From: Neostapfia colusana
Lineage: Eukaryota; Streptophyta; Magnoliopsida; Poales; Poaceae
Assembly: GCA_030760725.1 (NCBI GenBank)
Contig: JASWHV010000016.1
Coordinates: 14,499,084 to 14,563,083 of the forward strand
Direction: 5' to 3'
DNA: 64,000 nucleotides
Part shown: piece after piece, positions 11,462 to 22,332 of the stretch
Position numbering within the stretch: position 1 is the stretch's first letter
Layout of the letters: every line of letters starts with the position of its first letter
Translations under genes and position numbers: made by a program
The notes under the pieces: generated by a model
What the model saw: the letters and a program-made list of their open reading frames with translations, nothing else
The model's database searches: none
What the model was told of the DNA's origin: nothing

Positions 11462-12557
11462 TGTCAGTACCTGAGATATAGGGTACCCCCGTGCAGAGGG
11501 TAAAATGCCTAAGGAACTCGCCCTTCTCCGCAGGGAGAACTCCGAAGGCGCCACGCGTCCGGCGGGGCCGGACCTCCCTCTCCTCAGAGGAGAGCTCCGG
11601 GCCCGCCACGTGGCATACAGAAGCCGGACCTCCCCCTCCGTGGGAGAGAGGTCCGAAGGCGCCACGCGTCCAGCGGGGCCGGACCTCCCTCTCCTCAGAG
11701 GAGAGCTCCGGGCCTGCCACGTGGCAAACAGAAGCCGAGTCTCCCCCTCCGCGGGGAGAGGTCCGGAGGCTCCACGTGCCCCGCGGACCGGGCCCTCCTC
11801 TCCTCTGAGAAGGGCTCCGGGCCCGCCACGTGGCAGCAGAATGGCGCTGCCTGCCCCTGAGCGATAGGCAGCGGGCGTAAAGACGCCCCATACCTTGCCC
11901 GTACAAGGTATTAAAGGCCCGCGTCTTCCCAAGACGCGGAGACGCGGAGCACACCTCTGTCAGTTGCCGTTGCGCCCAGTCGCATCACAGACTGGCGCGC
12001 GGTGTCAGAACCTGCCAGCTAATAAACACCGCGACAAGACATCCCATGCCGCCTGCGCCGTCATCAACCACTACGACTAGCATGCGGCATGGGCAGGGTG
12101 GCAAGATGAAGACTCAGAAGCCTTCGACCAGAGACAACTACCGGCATAACTGCAGATACGGTAGATAATAGACAGTCTTCCCGGGACCACCTGTCGGGTC
12201 CCGGCTCCCCTTGTAAGCCACCCGAGTCTTGGACTATAAAAGGCTCGGGTAGGCGACGATAGCAAGGGTTCGCACTTTGCAACTCATACGCTAGCCATAC
12301 ACTCTCAAGCTGTAACTCACCCCCAAGCTCAGGACTCCGGCCCTGAGCAGCAAGCAATACAGCGAGCTCCATAGCTCGCCGTGGACGTAGGGTTTTACGC
12401 TCCGGCGGCCTGAACCATGTAAAACTCACCGTGTCAAGCTCTTACTAACTCGTCCATCTGCGCAAGCTCTCCGCTAGGAACTAGCCCCACCGAAAAAAGA
12501 ACCTCCGTGGGCTGCTCAGTGCAGGCCCGGGGGAAGTGTCGACAGAACACTTCGACA
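11462..12557 (+). repeat. A2 3' LTR
   Basis: 1096 bp, from TGTCAGTACC to CACTTCGACA, directly after the purine-rich tract. Contains GCCACGTGGC G-box modules in the first 400 bp (near 11606, 11717 and 11824), a hairpin CCGCGTCTT-ccc-AAGACGCGG near 11920-11940, TATAAAA at 12235-12241, and the short terminal inverted repeat TGTCGA/TCGACA at the end. The right flank CCTGT should match a target duplication left of the window. Confidence 0.92.
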
Positions 12558-12740
12558 CCTGTCATCGGCGCTCGGTCTTGGAGCCGAAGCGGTTGCCGAT
12601 GCGGCGTATTTGAAGAGTTTCGAATCGCTTGGAATTGCACCCGGGAAGTTTTTAGAGGGGATCTTACCCACATTGCGGCTTCCCTTCACACTTCCCAGCG
12701 CTTTTTCTTGGACTCTTGTGCCTTTGAGTCCTCCCTCGTC

Positions 12741-13079
12741 ATGGCCTCCAACCCGCCATCAGAGAAGAAGCGCGCTCGATCTCCTCCAGTGGCGGCGTCT
12801 GTGCCAAGTCGGGAACCTGGGGTGCCTGCATCTCCTATTTCTGGAGATGGCACTCCTTCCGGTGGCGACTCAAAGAGGCCCCAGGCTGATGCGTTGAGGG
12901 GAGCTTCTGGGGCGTCCCCTGTTCCGCCAGTTCAAGCGACTGCGGAGCGGCCGTCAGTGACGGCGGCGGGCTCTGGGAGTCCTACCCCGGCTCGGAAGTC
13001 GGGGTTCAGAGCCTGCTGGAGTGTTCGCGCTTCCCGGCCATCCCCGACTGGCGGGGAGTCTGCGCCGTCTGATCCCTAG
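12741..13079 (+). pseudogene. N3 antisense ORF, N-terminal part only
   Basis: Open frame of 112 codons: MASNPPSEKKRARSPP start with a basic nuclear-localisation-like cluster, then a Pro/Ala/Ser/Gly-rich low-complexity stretch. It stops at a TAG inside sequence that in N2 lies 2.1 kb further on (compare 33609 and 35760), so an internal deletion removed the coiled coil and C-terminus. The deletion ends share GCCGT. Homologous to 33309-35039 and the complement of 53743-55463. Confidence 0.75.
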
Positions 13080-14324
13080 TACCGGGCCGTGTACCGGGGA
13101 AGCAGAGTGCACGTGCTTTGGGTTCATGACCAGACAAAGCGGTTGTAGTCCCCTGTACCTCCGGAGGGCAGGATGTGCACGCTTTGGGCACGGAGCCGGC
13201 TAAGCGGGATACGCACCCTGGACCCCCCATGCACAACGCAGGCCTTTCCTGGAGGTGACCAACTGGCACCGCAACACCTGATTGGGGGAGGCCCGAGATA
13301 CTCACTTGGCCATCGGCAGGTGCCTCAAGCGCAACCAACCTCGGTTGGATAGCGAACGCTGACTATGGATGAGCGCGGGAGAGAGGGAGCTAGATGTACG
13401 ATGAACATACATAGATAGTGCGATCATAAAAATTAATGCGTAATTTAAATGAGCACATGAGAGAGAGCGAAGTAGAACAAGTTTCTGTGTTAATGCCCAT
13501 AGGTGGGAGTCTAGCTGTACATGGAGGCAATGACCCGCCTCGTCTACAAGGGAAGCAAGACTCTACGCGCTTAGGGTCGGAACCAGTCTAAGATGGACGT
13601 AGTCCTGGACCGTCCCTTGAGACTTAGCTGCCCCAAGCGCTGTTCCTAAACTCTATGGGATTTATTACAGAAGGGAATGACCCTGTTCTACTTATGCTCG
13701 GGGGATAGGACTTACAGTGTTGTTCCATGCCAAAGGGTTTTGGGAACGGATCCCACACTCGGTTGAAAGGCATGTGTACCTGGGACGGCAACTTTTGTGA
13801 ATCGAAAGGGACCTTCCCGGCTGGGGGAGAGTTTATAGGTCCTTCTCGGGAAAGTGCGTGCCGCGGCACCAGGTTGCCTTTCTGCAGGTCCCTGACGCAT
13901 TTGGTTCTTTGGCGGTAGTGCTAGAGCAACAGCAGAGACCGTGCATTGTGGGGTGTTACCTGCAGCCGAGCCTCGTCGACGAGGTTGTTATCTTCACGCT
14001 GGATCAGGTCCCGTGCGGCTTCTCCTGGGCGCCCCCGGGGAGTTCTCCCCTTCTGGCTAAGGCCTTCAAGGGGCAGGTAGACCCGGGCTCGTCTTGGGGA
14101 CCCAAGGCGTCTTCCCCTTCTGGCAAGGCCTTCAAGGGGTTGACAGACCTTGGGCGGCCCCCAGGAGGTATGACCGAGGCATGGAGGCGTGCTCTCGGGA
14201 GGGGCTGGCCCGATATTGCACCATTGTGATTGGTGCTTGGGCTGCTGCGACTACTTGGAGCTTCTCCAAGGTTGACGCCGCAGCAGTGCAGCCTCCACTG
14301 ACCTGGGACGGCAGCCACAGTCGG
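13080..14324 (-). other. N3 internal non-coding region with integrase-tail relic
   Basis: 13080-13690 shows no gene. 13700-14010 read on the minus strand is a decayed copy of the integrase C-terminus and its 3' flank: phrases matching the A2 sequence around 9050-9350 (for example CCTCGTCGACGAGG and the GPY/F region) are recognisable without an open frame. 14040-14160 has two copies of a CTTCAAGGGG-type motif. This shows N elements descend from a full pol-bearing element. Confidence 0.65.
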
Positions 14325-16072
14325 CTACCGCCCCGGCCCGTCACCATCGGAGCTGGAGTCCTCACCGTTATGCACTGTCCTCATGACACGCTGAGGCTCC
14401 TGAAACCCCACCTGGTGGCCGGTGCTGACTGAAGCGTCGACTTTTTGCTTGCCATCCCTCTGAGGGTGGAGCGGCGCCTCAGCTCTCTGCTGCCTTCCTT
14501 TGCGGAAGCACTCTGCGAGCCTCTGGATATCCCAGCACTCGGCAGCAGTATGGTTGCCGGCGCCATGCACGGGGCATAGCCCGCCCTGGTCACTATCTGG
14601 AGCTGGCGACTGCCGCTGCCTTTTGTCGGGGCGTGGCCCCCGAGCTCCACTAGCCGTCGCTGCTGCGGCGATGGGAGCCACGGACGATGACTTCATCTTG
14701 CCACTCCCCCGGTTATTGGCCTTCTTGCCACTTCCATATGAAGCAGCGCCGGACCCGGGCTGTCCTCCTGACTTGGAGGTTGGCAGAGCGTGCCAGTTCC
14801 GCCCTTCAGCTGCTCTGGCGCACTTGTCCGCCAGGCTGAAGAGCTCAGAGACGTCGTGGACCTCTCTGGTCGCGAGCTTTTCAAGCATTTTCTCGTCCCG
14901 GACACCCTGCCGGAATGCCACCACCACAGAAGCACTTTGAATATGCTGGATGGTGTTGCGTACCTGGGAGAACCGCTGGATGAAGGAGCGCAGCGACTCC
15001 CCAGGTTGTTGCTTGATGGCGTGGAGGTCAAGCTCCGTGCCGGGACGGTTATAGGAGCTGCCGAAGTTGGCGATGAACTGCCGGCAGAGCTCTCCCCAGG
15101 AATTTATGGAACCCTGAGGGAGATTCATGAGTCAAGACCGGGCTGGGCCGATCAAGGCGACAGGGAAGTAGTTGGCCATGACAGCCTCATCCCCTCCTGC
15201 GGCAAGCACTGCGGTGGAGTAGATCTGGAGGACCTCCGCCGGGTTAACGCTACCGTCATACTTTTCGGGCAGGTGCGGCCAAAACTTGCGCGGCCACCTC
15301 GCGAAGCGAAGGTGGGGCGCAAGGGCCGCACATCCTGCTCCTGTTGCCGCAGGTATTGGTGCCACGAATGCTTGGTTCGCACCTGGCACAGTGTACCCCG
15401 GTATGGGCAAGGCTGCGCCATAGACCAGGGACGCCGTTTGTAGGGCATATGGTTGTGGCATATGCTGCGCGGCATATGCCTGGGGCAGGGCTCGCGTGGC
15501 GAAGATCTGCCCTCCAGGCTGGGTCGAGGCCTACGTCACGCTATCACCAGCCTCTTGGTTGCGACGCCTTTCTCGACGTCGCTCGAGGTACAGCCAGGTA
15601 TCCTGGCCCAAGTGGCACCGTTCCAGCTCTGTCCTCAGGTCCGTCGACGGGAGCCTGGAGTAGCTGGATCCGCCGTCTGCCCGTCAACCATTGGAGTGCG
15701 CGTCAGCGACACAGCCGGTTGGCCGGGGCGTCGCCCTCGCCAAAACCGAGGGTTTGCGGCGGCGACGCCGAGGCGGTCCACCTCGTGAACCCACTGTTGG
15801 GTCGCTGAATGGGGTGCGTCCCCAGCAGGTGGGTTGTGCAGTAGCGCTCTCGCTGCAGCTAGCGCACCCCCGTGGTGTACGCTCAGCGCTGCAGAAGATC
15901 TCACGCTGGTCGGAGCCTGCATTGCCGGAGTCAGTGTTGCTGGAGTCGGCTGCTGGCTACCAGCTTGTGCTGACACACTCCGTCCTGAGTGCGTCGACAT
16001 GTACTCCCTGCTGGTCACGGTTCGCCGTGAACGCGGAGGAGGACAGTTTGCCGCTGAAGTAAGCTTGGTCAT
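14325..16072 (-). pseudogene. N3 gag
   Basis: Start ATG at 16072-16070 (MTKLTSAAN), 57 bp inside the 5' LTR end. Alanine-rich N-terminal part, gag core (KYDGSVNPAEVLQIYST), then a zinc-knuckle-like CPVHGAGNHTAAEC. Ends DGDGPGR at a TAG, the standard end of gag in the N type, with no protease following. It is broken by a frameshift near 15660 and a stop near 15131 (Trp codon in other copies). About 580 codons if unbroken. Confidence 0.85.
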
Positions 16073-16110
16073 CTTCGTCGGCGGAAACTCGTCGCGCAAG
16101 GGAAAAGCCC

Positions 16111-16128
16111 CCTTCCTGGCACGCCAAA
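16111..16128 (-). other. N3 primer-binding site
   Basis: Directly inside the 5' LTR on the minus strand: TGGCGTGCCAGGAAGGGG after two bases. It differs at two positions from the family site TGGCGCGCCAGGTAGGGG. TGG at the start pairs with the CCA end of a tRNA; I recall tRNA-Arg for related RIRE2, not verified. Confidence 0.7.
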
Positions 16129-17212
16129 TGTCGAAGTGTTCGGTCGACACTTCCCCCGGGCCTGCACTGGGCAGCCCACGGAGGTTCTTTTTTCGGTGGG
16201 GCTAATCGCTTGCGGAGATCTTGAGCGTATGGACGAGTTAGGAAGATCTTGACACGGCGAGTTTTACATGGTTCAGGCCGCCGGAGCGTAAAACCCTACG
16301 TCCACGGCGAGCTATGGAGCTCGCTGTATTGCTTGTTGCTCAGAACCGGAGTCCTGAGACTGGGGATGACTGAAGTCTAGCGTATGAGTTGCGGGAGTGC
16401 GAACCCTTGCTAACGTCGCCTACCCGAGCCTTTTATAGTCCAAGGCTCGTGCGGCTTACAAGGGGGGCCCGGGACCCGACAGGTGGTCCCGGGGAGATTG
16501 TCTGCTATCTACCGTATCTGTAGTTATGCCGGTTGTTATCTCTGGTGAAGGCTTCTGAGTCTTTGTCTTGCTGCCCTGCCCATGCCGCATGCTAGTCGCA
16601 GTGGTTGATGATGACGGGGGCGGCATGGGATGTCTTGTCGCTGCGTTTATTGGCTGGCAGGCTCTGACACTGCGCGCCAGTCTGTGATGCGACTGGGCGC
16701 AACGGCACCTGACAGAGGCATGCTCTGCGTCTCCGCGTCTTGGAAAGGCGCAGGCCTTGAATACCTTGTACGGGCAAGGTTATGGGGCATATTTACGCCC
16801 GCTTCCTACCGCTGGGGGGCAGGCAGCGCTCTTCTGCTGGACACGTGGCGGGTCCGGAGCCCTTCTCAGAGGAGAGGGGGCCCGGCCCCGCGGGGCACGT
16901 GGAGCCTTCGGACCTCTCCTCTGGAGGGGGAGGTCCGGCTTCTGTCAGCCACGTGGCGGGCCCGGAGCTCTCCTCTGAGGAGAGGGAGGTCCGGCCCCGC
17001 TGGGCACGTGGCGCCTTCGGACCTTTCTCCCGTGGAGGGGGGGTGGTCCGGCTTCTGTATGCCACGTGGCGGGCCCGGAGCTTTCCTCTGAGGAGAGGGA
17101 GGTCAGCCCCGCCGGACGCGTGGCACCTTCGGAGCTCTCCCTGCGGAGAAGGGCGAGTTCCTTAGGCATTTTCCCCTGTGCGCGGGGGTACTCCATATCG
17201 CAGGTACCGACA
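16129..17212 (-). repeat. N3 5' LTR
   Basis: 1084 bp in reverse orientation, from TGTCGAAGTG to GGTACCGACA. Same subfamily as the A and N LTRs (CCTGCGATATGG after GGTA on its own strand). CACGTG modules are repeated through 16840-17070. It adjoins D sequence at GGTGT. Confidence 0.9.
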
Positions 17213-17766
17213 GGTGTATATTTAAATTATGCATTAATTTATATGATCACCTCCCCACACTCTAGACAGTGTACATCCATTGTACACCCGGTTCCTCTTT
17301 CCTGCTCTCATGCATAGTCGATATTTGCCATTAGTGCTTGGGGTACCTGCCAGAGGCCCGGGGGCCTTTGGACCCCCCCCCCCCTGTAAGGGTACTGTAA
17401 CGTCAGTTGGTCTCCTCCAGAAAAAGACCTAGGCCAGACCGGGGGGTCAGGAGCCTTGCTTTGCCCGGTCCTGCACCCAAAGCATGCACACTCTGTCCCC
17501 AGCGCTACGGTCTGAGTACTAGGGGGCCGGACGGTAACACCCTGACTAGGGCTGGGGGCCAAACCTCCGGGACCAATTGCACTGGATTACCCAAGCCTAT
17601 TCCGGTCCAGGACAGTAAGCCGAATGAGACTAAGGGACAGGAAAGGGAGGGCCCCTGAGCAGCGCCGGACTGTGTGCCCTACACTGGGCTAAGGTCCGAT
17701 GCCGGACGACACACTAATCGCAGGTGCAATCTCCGAAGCCGGTCGCCACCCCCAGGGGTGAACACC
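17213..17766 (+). other. D 3' internal spacer
   Basis: No gene seen. Starts GGTGTATATTTAAATTATGC, an AT-rich stretch that matches M (23655). Includes a C-homopolymer near 17373-17384. The remainder is similar to 23760-24110 in M. Confidence 0.6.
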
Positions 17767-18435
17767 GAAGTCAGACCTCACGCCCTCCGTGGGCCTGAGC
17801 TCCGATGACTTCCGGACCTCCGCCCCCACAGCCGGGCCGAGCTCCGATGCCAGCCCTCGCCCTCCTTTCAGAGGCGAGCCCTGATGCCGGACCTCATGCC
17901 CTCCATGGGCCTGAGCTCCAATGACTTCCGGACCTCCGCCCCGACAGCCAGGCCGAGCTCCGATGCCAACCCTCGCCCTCCTTTTTGGAGGCGAGCCCTG
18001 ATGCCGGACCTCACGCCCTCTGTGGGCCTGAGCTCTGATGACTTCCAGACCTCCGCCCCCACAGCCGGGCCGAGCTCCGATGCCAGCCCTCGCCCTCCTT
18101 TCAGAGGCGAGCCCTGATGCCGGACCTCACGCCCTCTGTGGGCCTGAGATCCGATGACTTCCGGACCTCCGCCCCCACAGCCGGGCCGAGCTCCGATGCC
18201 AGCCCTCGCCCTCCTTTCAGAGGCGACCCCTGATGCTGGACCTCACGCCCTCCGTGGGCCTGAGCTCCGATGACTTCCGTACCTCCACCCCCACAGCTGG
18301 GCCGAGCTCCGATGCCAGCCCTCGCCCTCCTTTCAGAGGCAAGCCCTGATGCCGGACCTCACGCCCTCCGTGGGCCTGAGCTCTGATGACTTCTGGACCT
18401 CCGCCCCCACAGCAGGGCTGAGCTCCGATGCCAAG
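17767..18435 (+). repeat. 116-bp tandem repeat array in D
   Basis: Nearly six copies of a unit that starts GATGCCGGACCTCACGCCCT. Unit starts fall at about 17767, 17883, 18000, 18116, 18232 and 18348, so spacing is 116-117 bp. Each unit contains GAGCTCCGATGACTTCCGG and ends CCTTTCAGAGGCGAGCCCT. M has only about 2.5 copies at the same place. Confidence 0.92.
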
Positions 18436-18577
18436 GTTCACCCTCCTCTCAGAAGCTGAACTCCGAAGCCGTCAAGACCCTATCAGCACAGGGAATACTC
18501 AAGACAAGGAAGTGCGCAGAAAGAAGAAGGCCCCACCCCGGGATCGTTACCTCCCCCGAGGTGGGCCCGGGGGCCAC

Positions 18578-19219
18578 TGTCGGTACCCTCAATACCGGGT
18601 ACCCCCACGCACAGGGTGAAACCGCCTAAGGACCTCGCCCCCTCCGCAGGAGCGAGCTCCGAAGGAGCCACGTGTCTAGTAGGGTCAGAGATTTCCTCTC
18701 CTCGGAGGGTAGCTCAGGGCCTGCCACGTGGCCCAGAAGGCCGGATCTCGCCCCCTCCGCCGGGGCGAGCTCCGAAGGAGCCACGTGTCGAGTAGGGCCG
18801 GAGCTTCCCTCCCCTCGGTGGATAGCTCCGGGCCTGCCACATGTCCTAGAAGGCCATGCCTCGCCCCCAACGCGGGGGTGAGCTCCGAAGGCTCCACGTG
18901 TCCGGCGGGGCCAGAGCTCCTCCTCTCCGCAGAGGGGAGCTCCGGGCCCAACACGTGGCCAGCAGAGCAGCGCTGTCCGCCCAGTGCGGTAGGCAGCAGG
19001 AGTAAAGGCGCGCCATGCCTTTACCGTACAAGGCATTCAAGACCCGCGCCTTCCCAAGACACGGAGGCGCGGCGCACGCTAGACAGGCGCCACTGTGACC
19101 AGTCACAGTCAAGACAGGTACACAGTGTCAGAAGCTGCAGTCCATTAAAGGCAGCGACAATACATGGGCAAGACATGCCCTACCGTCCCTGCCATCACCA
19201 ATGGCTGCACGATACAACT
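18578..19219 (+). repeat. D 3' LTR, first part
   Basis: Starts TGTCGGTACCCTCAATACCG after the purine tract GGGCCCGGGGGCCAC. Contains CACGTGTC/CACGTGGC modules at 18669, 18725, 18781, 18894 and 18952. Interrupted after ATACAACT by the M array; continues at 30993. Confidence 0.88.
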
Positions 19220-20343
19220 TGTCGGTACCCTCGATATGGGGTACCCCCGCGCACAGGGGAAAATTCCTAAGGATCTCGCCCTTCTCCGCAGGGAGAGCTC
19301 CGAAGGCGCCACGCGTCCAGCAGGGCTGGACCTCCCTCTCCTCAGAGGAGAGCTCCGGGCCCACCACGTGGCATACAGAAGCCGGACCTCCCCCTCCGCG
19401 GGAGAGAGGTCCGAAGGTGCCGCGTGTCCGGAGAGGCCGGACCTCCCTCTCCTCAGAGAGGAGCTCCGGACTCACCACGTGGCCAACAGAAGCCGAACCT
19501 CCCCTCCACGGGGAGAGGTTTGAAGGTCCACGTGTCCTGCGGGGCCGGACCCCCCTCTCTTCTGAGGAGGGCTCAGGGCCCGCCACGTGGCCAGCAGAAC
19601 GGCGCTGCCTGCCCCCCGAGCAATAGGCAGCGGGCATAAAGACGCCCCATACCTTGCCCGTACAAGGTATTCAAGGCCCGCGCCTTCCCAAGACGCGGAG
19701 ACGCGGAGCACGCCTCTGTCAGGTGCCGTTGCGCCCAGTTGCATCACAGACTGGCGCGCAGTGTCAGAGGCTGCCAGCCAATAAACACAGCGACAAGACA
19801 TCCCATGCCGCCCCCGCCGTCATCATCCACTACGACTAGCATGCGGCATGGGCAGAGCTACAAGACGAAGACTCAGAAGCCTTCGGCAGAGACAACTACC
19901 GGCATAACTGCGGCTACGTAGATATCAGTCAATCTCCCCGGGACCACCTGTCGGGTCCCGGCCCCCCTTGTAAGCCACCCAAGTCTTGGACTATAAAAGG
20001 CTCGGGTAGGCGACGTTAGCAGGGGGTCGGACTCTAGCCATCCGCACTCCTGGGTTCGCATTTTGCAACTCATACGCTAGCCATACGCCCTCATGCTGTA
20101 ACACACCCCCAAGCTCAGGCCTCCGGCCCTGAGCAGCAAGCAATACAGCGAGCTCCATAGCTCGCCGTGGACGTAGGGTTTTACGCTCCGGCGGCCTGAA
20201 CCACGTAAAACTCGCCGTGTCAAGCTCTCACTAACTCGTCCATCTGCGCAAGCTCTCCGCTAGGAACTAGCCCCTCCGAAAAAAGAACCTCCGCGGGCTG
20301 CCCAGTGCAGGCCCGGGGGATGTGTCGACCGAACACTTCGACA
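19220..20343 (+). repeat. M first LTR
   Basis: 1124 bp, from TGTCGGTACCCTCGATATGG to CACTTCGACA. TATAAAA at 19992-19998. It differs from the second and third LTRs at many positions where those two agree (for example CCCTTCTCCGCA here versus CTCTTCTCCGTA there). Confidence 0.93.
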
Positions 20344-20345
20344 TT

Positions 20346-20363
20346 TGGCGCGCCAGGTAGGGG
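20346..20363 (+). other. M primer-binding site, first unit
   Basis: TGGCGCGCCAGGTAGGGG, two bases after the LTR end. The complement would be a tRNA 3' end with CCA. The same site recurs in the second unit at 25668-25685. Confidence 0.75.
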
Positions 20364-20399
20364 TTTTTCTCCTAGCACAACGAGTTTCCGCCGACGAAG

Positions 20400-22332
20400 A
20401 TGACCAAGCTTCCTTCAGCGGCAAACTCTCCCCCCCTGCGTCCGTGGCAAACCGTGACCAGGGGAGAGTACATGATGACACACCCAGGACGGAGTGTGTC
20501 AGGGCAAGCTGGGAGCCAGCAACCGGCTCTGGCAGCGCCGACCCCGGCAATGCAGGCTCCAACCAGTGTCAGGCCTTCAGTAGCGCCGTGCGTACCCGGT
20601 GGGGGTGCGCTAGCAGCAGCAACGGCGCTACTGCACAATCCGCCTGCTGGGGGCGCGCCTCAGGCAGCGACCCAGCAGTGGATTCGTGGGGTAGACCGTC
20701 TTATCGTCGCCGCCGCAAACCATTGACTTCGGCGGGGACGATGCTCCGGCCAACCGGCTGTGCCGCTGATGCGCACGCCAACGGTTGACGGGTAGACGGC
20801 GGGTCCCAGCTCCACCAAACTTCCGTCGACGGACCTGAGGACAGAGCTGGAATGGTGCCACTTGGGCCAAGATGCCCGAGTGTTCCTCGAGCGACGTCGA
20901 GAAAGGCGTCGCACTAAAGAGGCTGGCGACAACATGACGTCGGCCTCGACCCAGCCTGGAGGGCAGACCTTCTCTACGCGAGCTCTGCCCTAGGCGTACG
21001 CCGCACAGCATAAGCCACAACCATGTGCTCTGCAAGCGGCGTCCCCGGCCTATGGCGCAACCTTGCCCATACCGGGGTACACTGTGCCAGGCACAACCAA
21101 GCGTTCACGGCACCAGTACCTGCACTGGGAGCCAGCAACCGGCTCTGGCAGCGCCGACCCCGGCAATGCAGGCTCCAACCAGCGTCAGGTCTTCAGTAGC
21201 GCTGGGCGTACCCGGCAGGAGTGCGCTAGCCGCAACAAGAGCGCTACTGCACAATCTGCCTGCTGGGGACGCGCCTCAGGCAGCGACCCAGCAGTGGATT
21301 CGTGAGGTAGACCGTCTTGTCGTCGCCACCGCAAACCCTTGGCTTCGGCGGGGACGACGCTCCGGCCAACCGGCTGTGTCGCTGACGCGCACGCCAATGG
21401 TTGACGGACAGACGGCGGATTCCAGCTCCACCAGGCTTTCGTCGACGGACCTGAGGACTGAGCTGGAACGATGCCACCTGGGCCAAGACGCCCGAATGTT
21501 CCTCGAGCGGCGACGAGAAAGGCGTCGCAGCCAAGAGGCCGGCGTCAGCATGACGACTGCCTCAACCCTGCCTGAGGCGCAGACTTTAGCCACACAAACT
21601 CTGCCCCAGACATACGCCACGCAGCATATGCCACAGCCATATGTCCTGCAAACGGCGCCCCCGGTCTATGGCGCAGCCTTGCCCATACCGGAGTACACTG
21701 TGCCAGCGGCGAACCAAGCGTTCGCGGCACCAACACCTGCAGAAACAGGGGCAGGATGTACGGCCCTGGAGCCCCACCTCCGCTTCACGAGGTGGCCTCG
21801 CAAGTTTCGGCCGCACCTGCCCGAGAAGTAAGACGGCAGCGTTAACCCGGCGGGGTTCCTCCAGATCTACTCCACCGTCGTACTTGCCGCAGGAGGGGAT
21901 GAGGCCGTCATGGCCAAGCTACTTCCCCGTCGCCTTGACCGGCCCAGCCCGGTCTTGGCTAATGAACCTCCCTCAGGGTTCCATAACTTCCTGGGGAGAG
22001 CTCTGCCGGCAGTTCATCACCAACTTCAGCAGCTCCTACACCCGTCCCGGCACGGAGCTTGACCTCCAAGCCATCAAGCAACAACCTGGGGAGTCGCTGC
22101 GCTCCTTCATCCAGCGGTTCTCCCAGGTACGCAACACCATTCCGCATATTCAAAGTGCTTCTGTGGTGGCTGCACTTCGACAGTGTCCAAGACAAGAAGA
22201 TGCTTGGGAGGCTTGCAACCAGAGAGGTCTGCGATGCCTCCGAGCCCTTCGACCTGGCGGACAAGTGCGCCAGAGCAGATGGAGGGCGGAGCTGGCACTC
22301 ACTGCCAGCTTCCGAAGCCGGAAGACAGCCCG
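20400..22332 (+). pseudogene. M unit 1 gag relic with internal duplication
   Basis: Starts MTKLPSAAN at 20400; the first frame stops after 108 codons. A 616-bp segment is duplicated in tandem (about 20511-21126 and 21127-21742), so the N-terminal part of gag occurs twice; 616 is not a multiple of three. Further on the gag core is recognisable (NPAG..., SWLMNLPQGS, ELDLQAIKQQPGESL). A TAA at 21829-21831 is unique to this unit (TAC in unit 2). Gag ends in WHSLPASEAGRQPE and is then joined to RNase H sequence. Confidence 0.82.

Larger units (their letters stand above)
1..12557 (+). mobile_element. A1/A2: two fused autonomous-type Ty3/gypsy bodies ending in a 3' LTR
   Basis: The window opens inside the protease region of one element (A1). 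A1 runs through RT, RNase H and the first part of integrase, then switches at about 3394 into the gag of a second copy (A2). A2 continues through gag-pol to a 3' LTR ending at 12557. No LTR or primer-binding site lies between the two bodies. The right flank CCTGT (12558-12562) abuts N3 sequence, so A2 was inserted into N3. The 5' LTR must lie left of the window. Order and motifs place both bodies in the Tat lineage (family knowledge). Confidence 0.9.
12558..17212 (-). mobile_element. N3: non-autonomous element, right part
   Basis: Minus-strand element whose 5' LTR is at 16129-17212 and whose gag reads leftward. Its antisense ORF therefore reads rightward at 12741. The A2 insertion at 12557/12558 cuts it in its 3' internal region, so its 3' LTR must lie left of A1, outside the window. 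The right flank GGTGT (17213-17217) belongs to D. Relative to N1 and N2 it has lost the coiled-coil part of the antisense ORF. Confidence 0.88.

Noticed and set aside
17767..18435. Possible CRISPR-like array
   Set aside because: The units are contiguous 116-bp tandem repeats with no spacers, within a plant retrotransposon.
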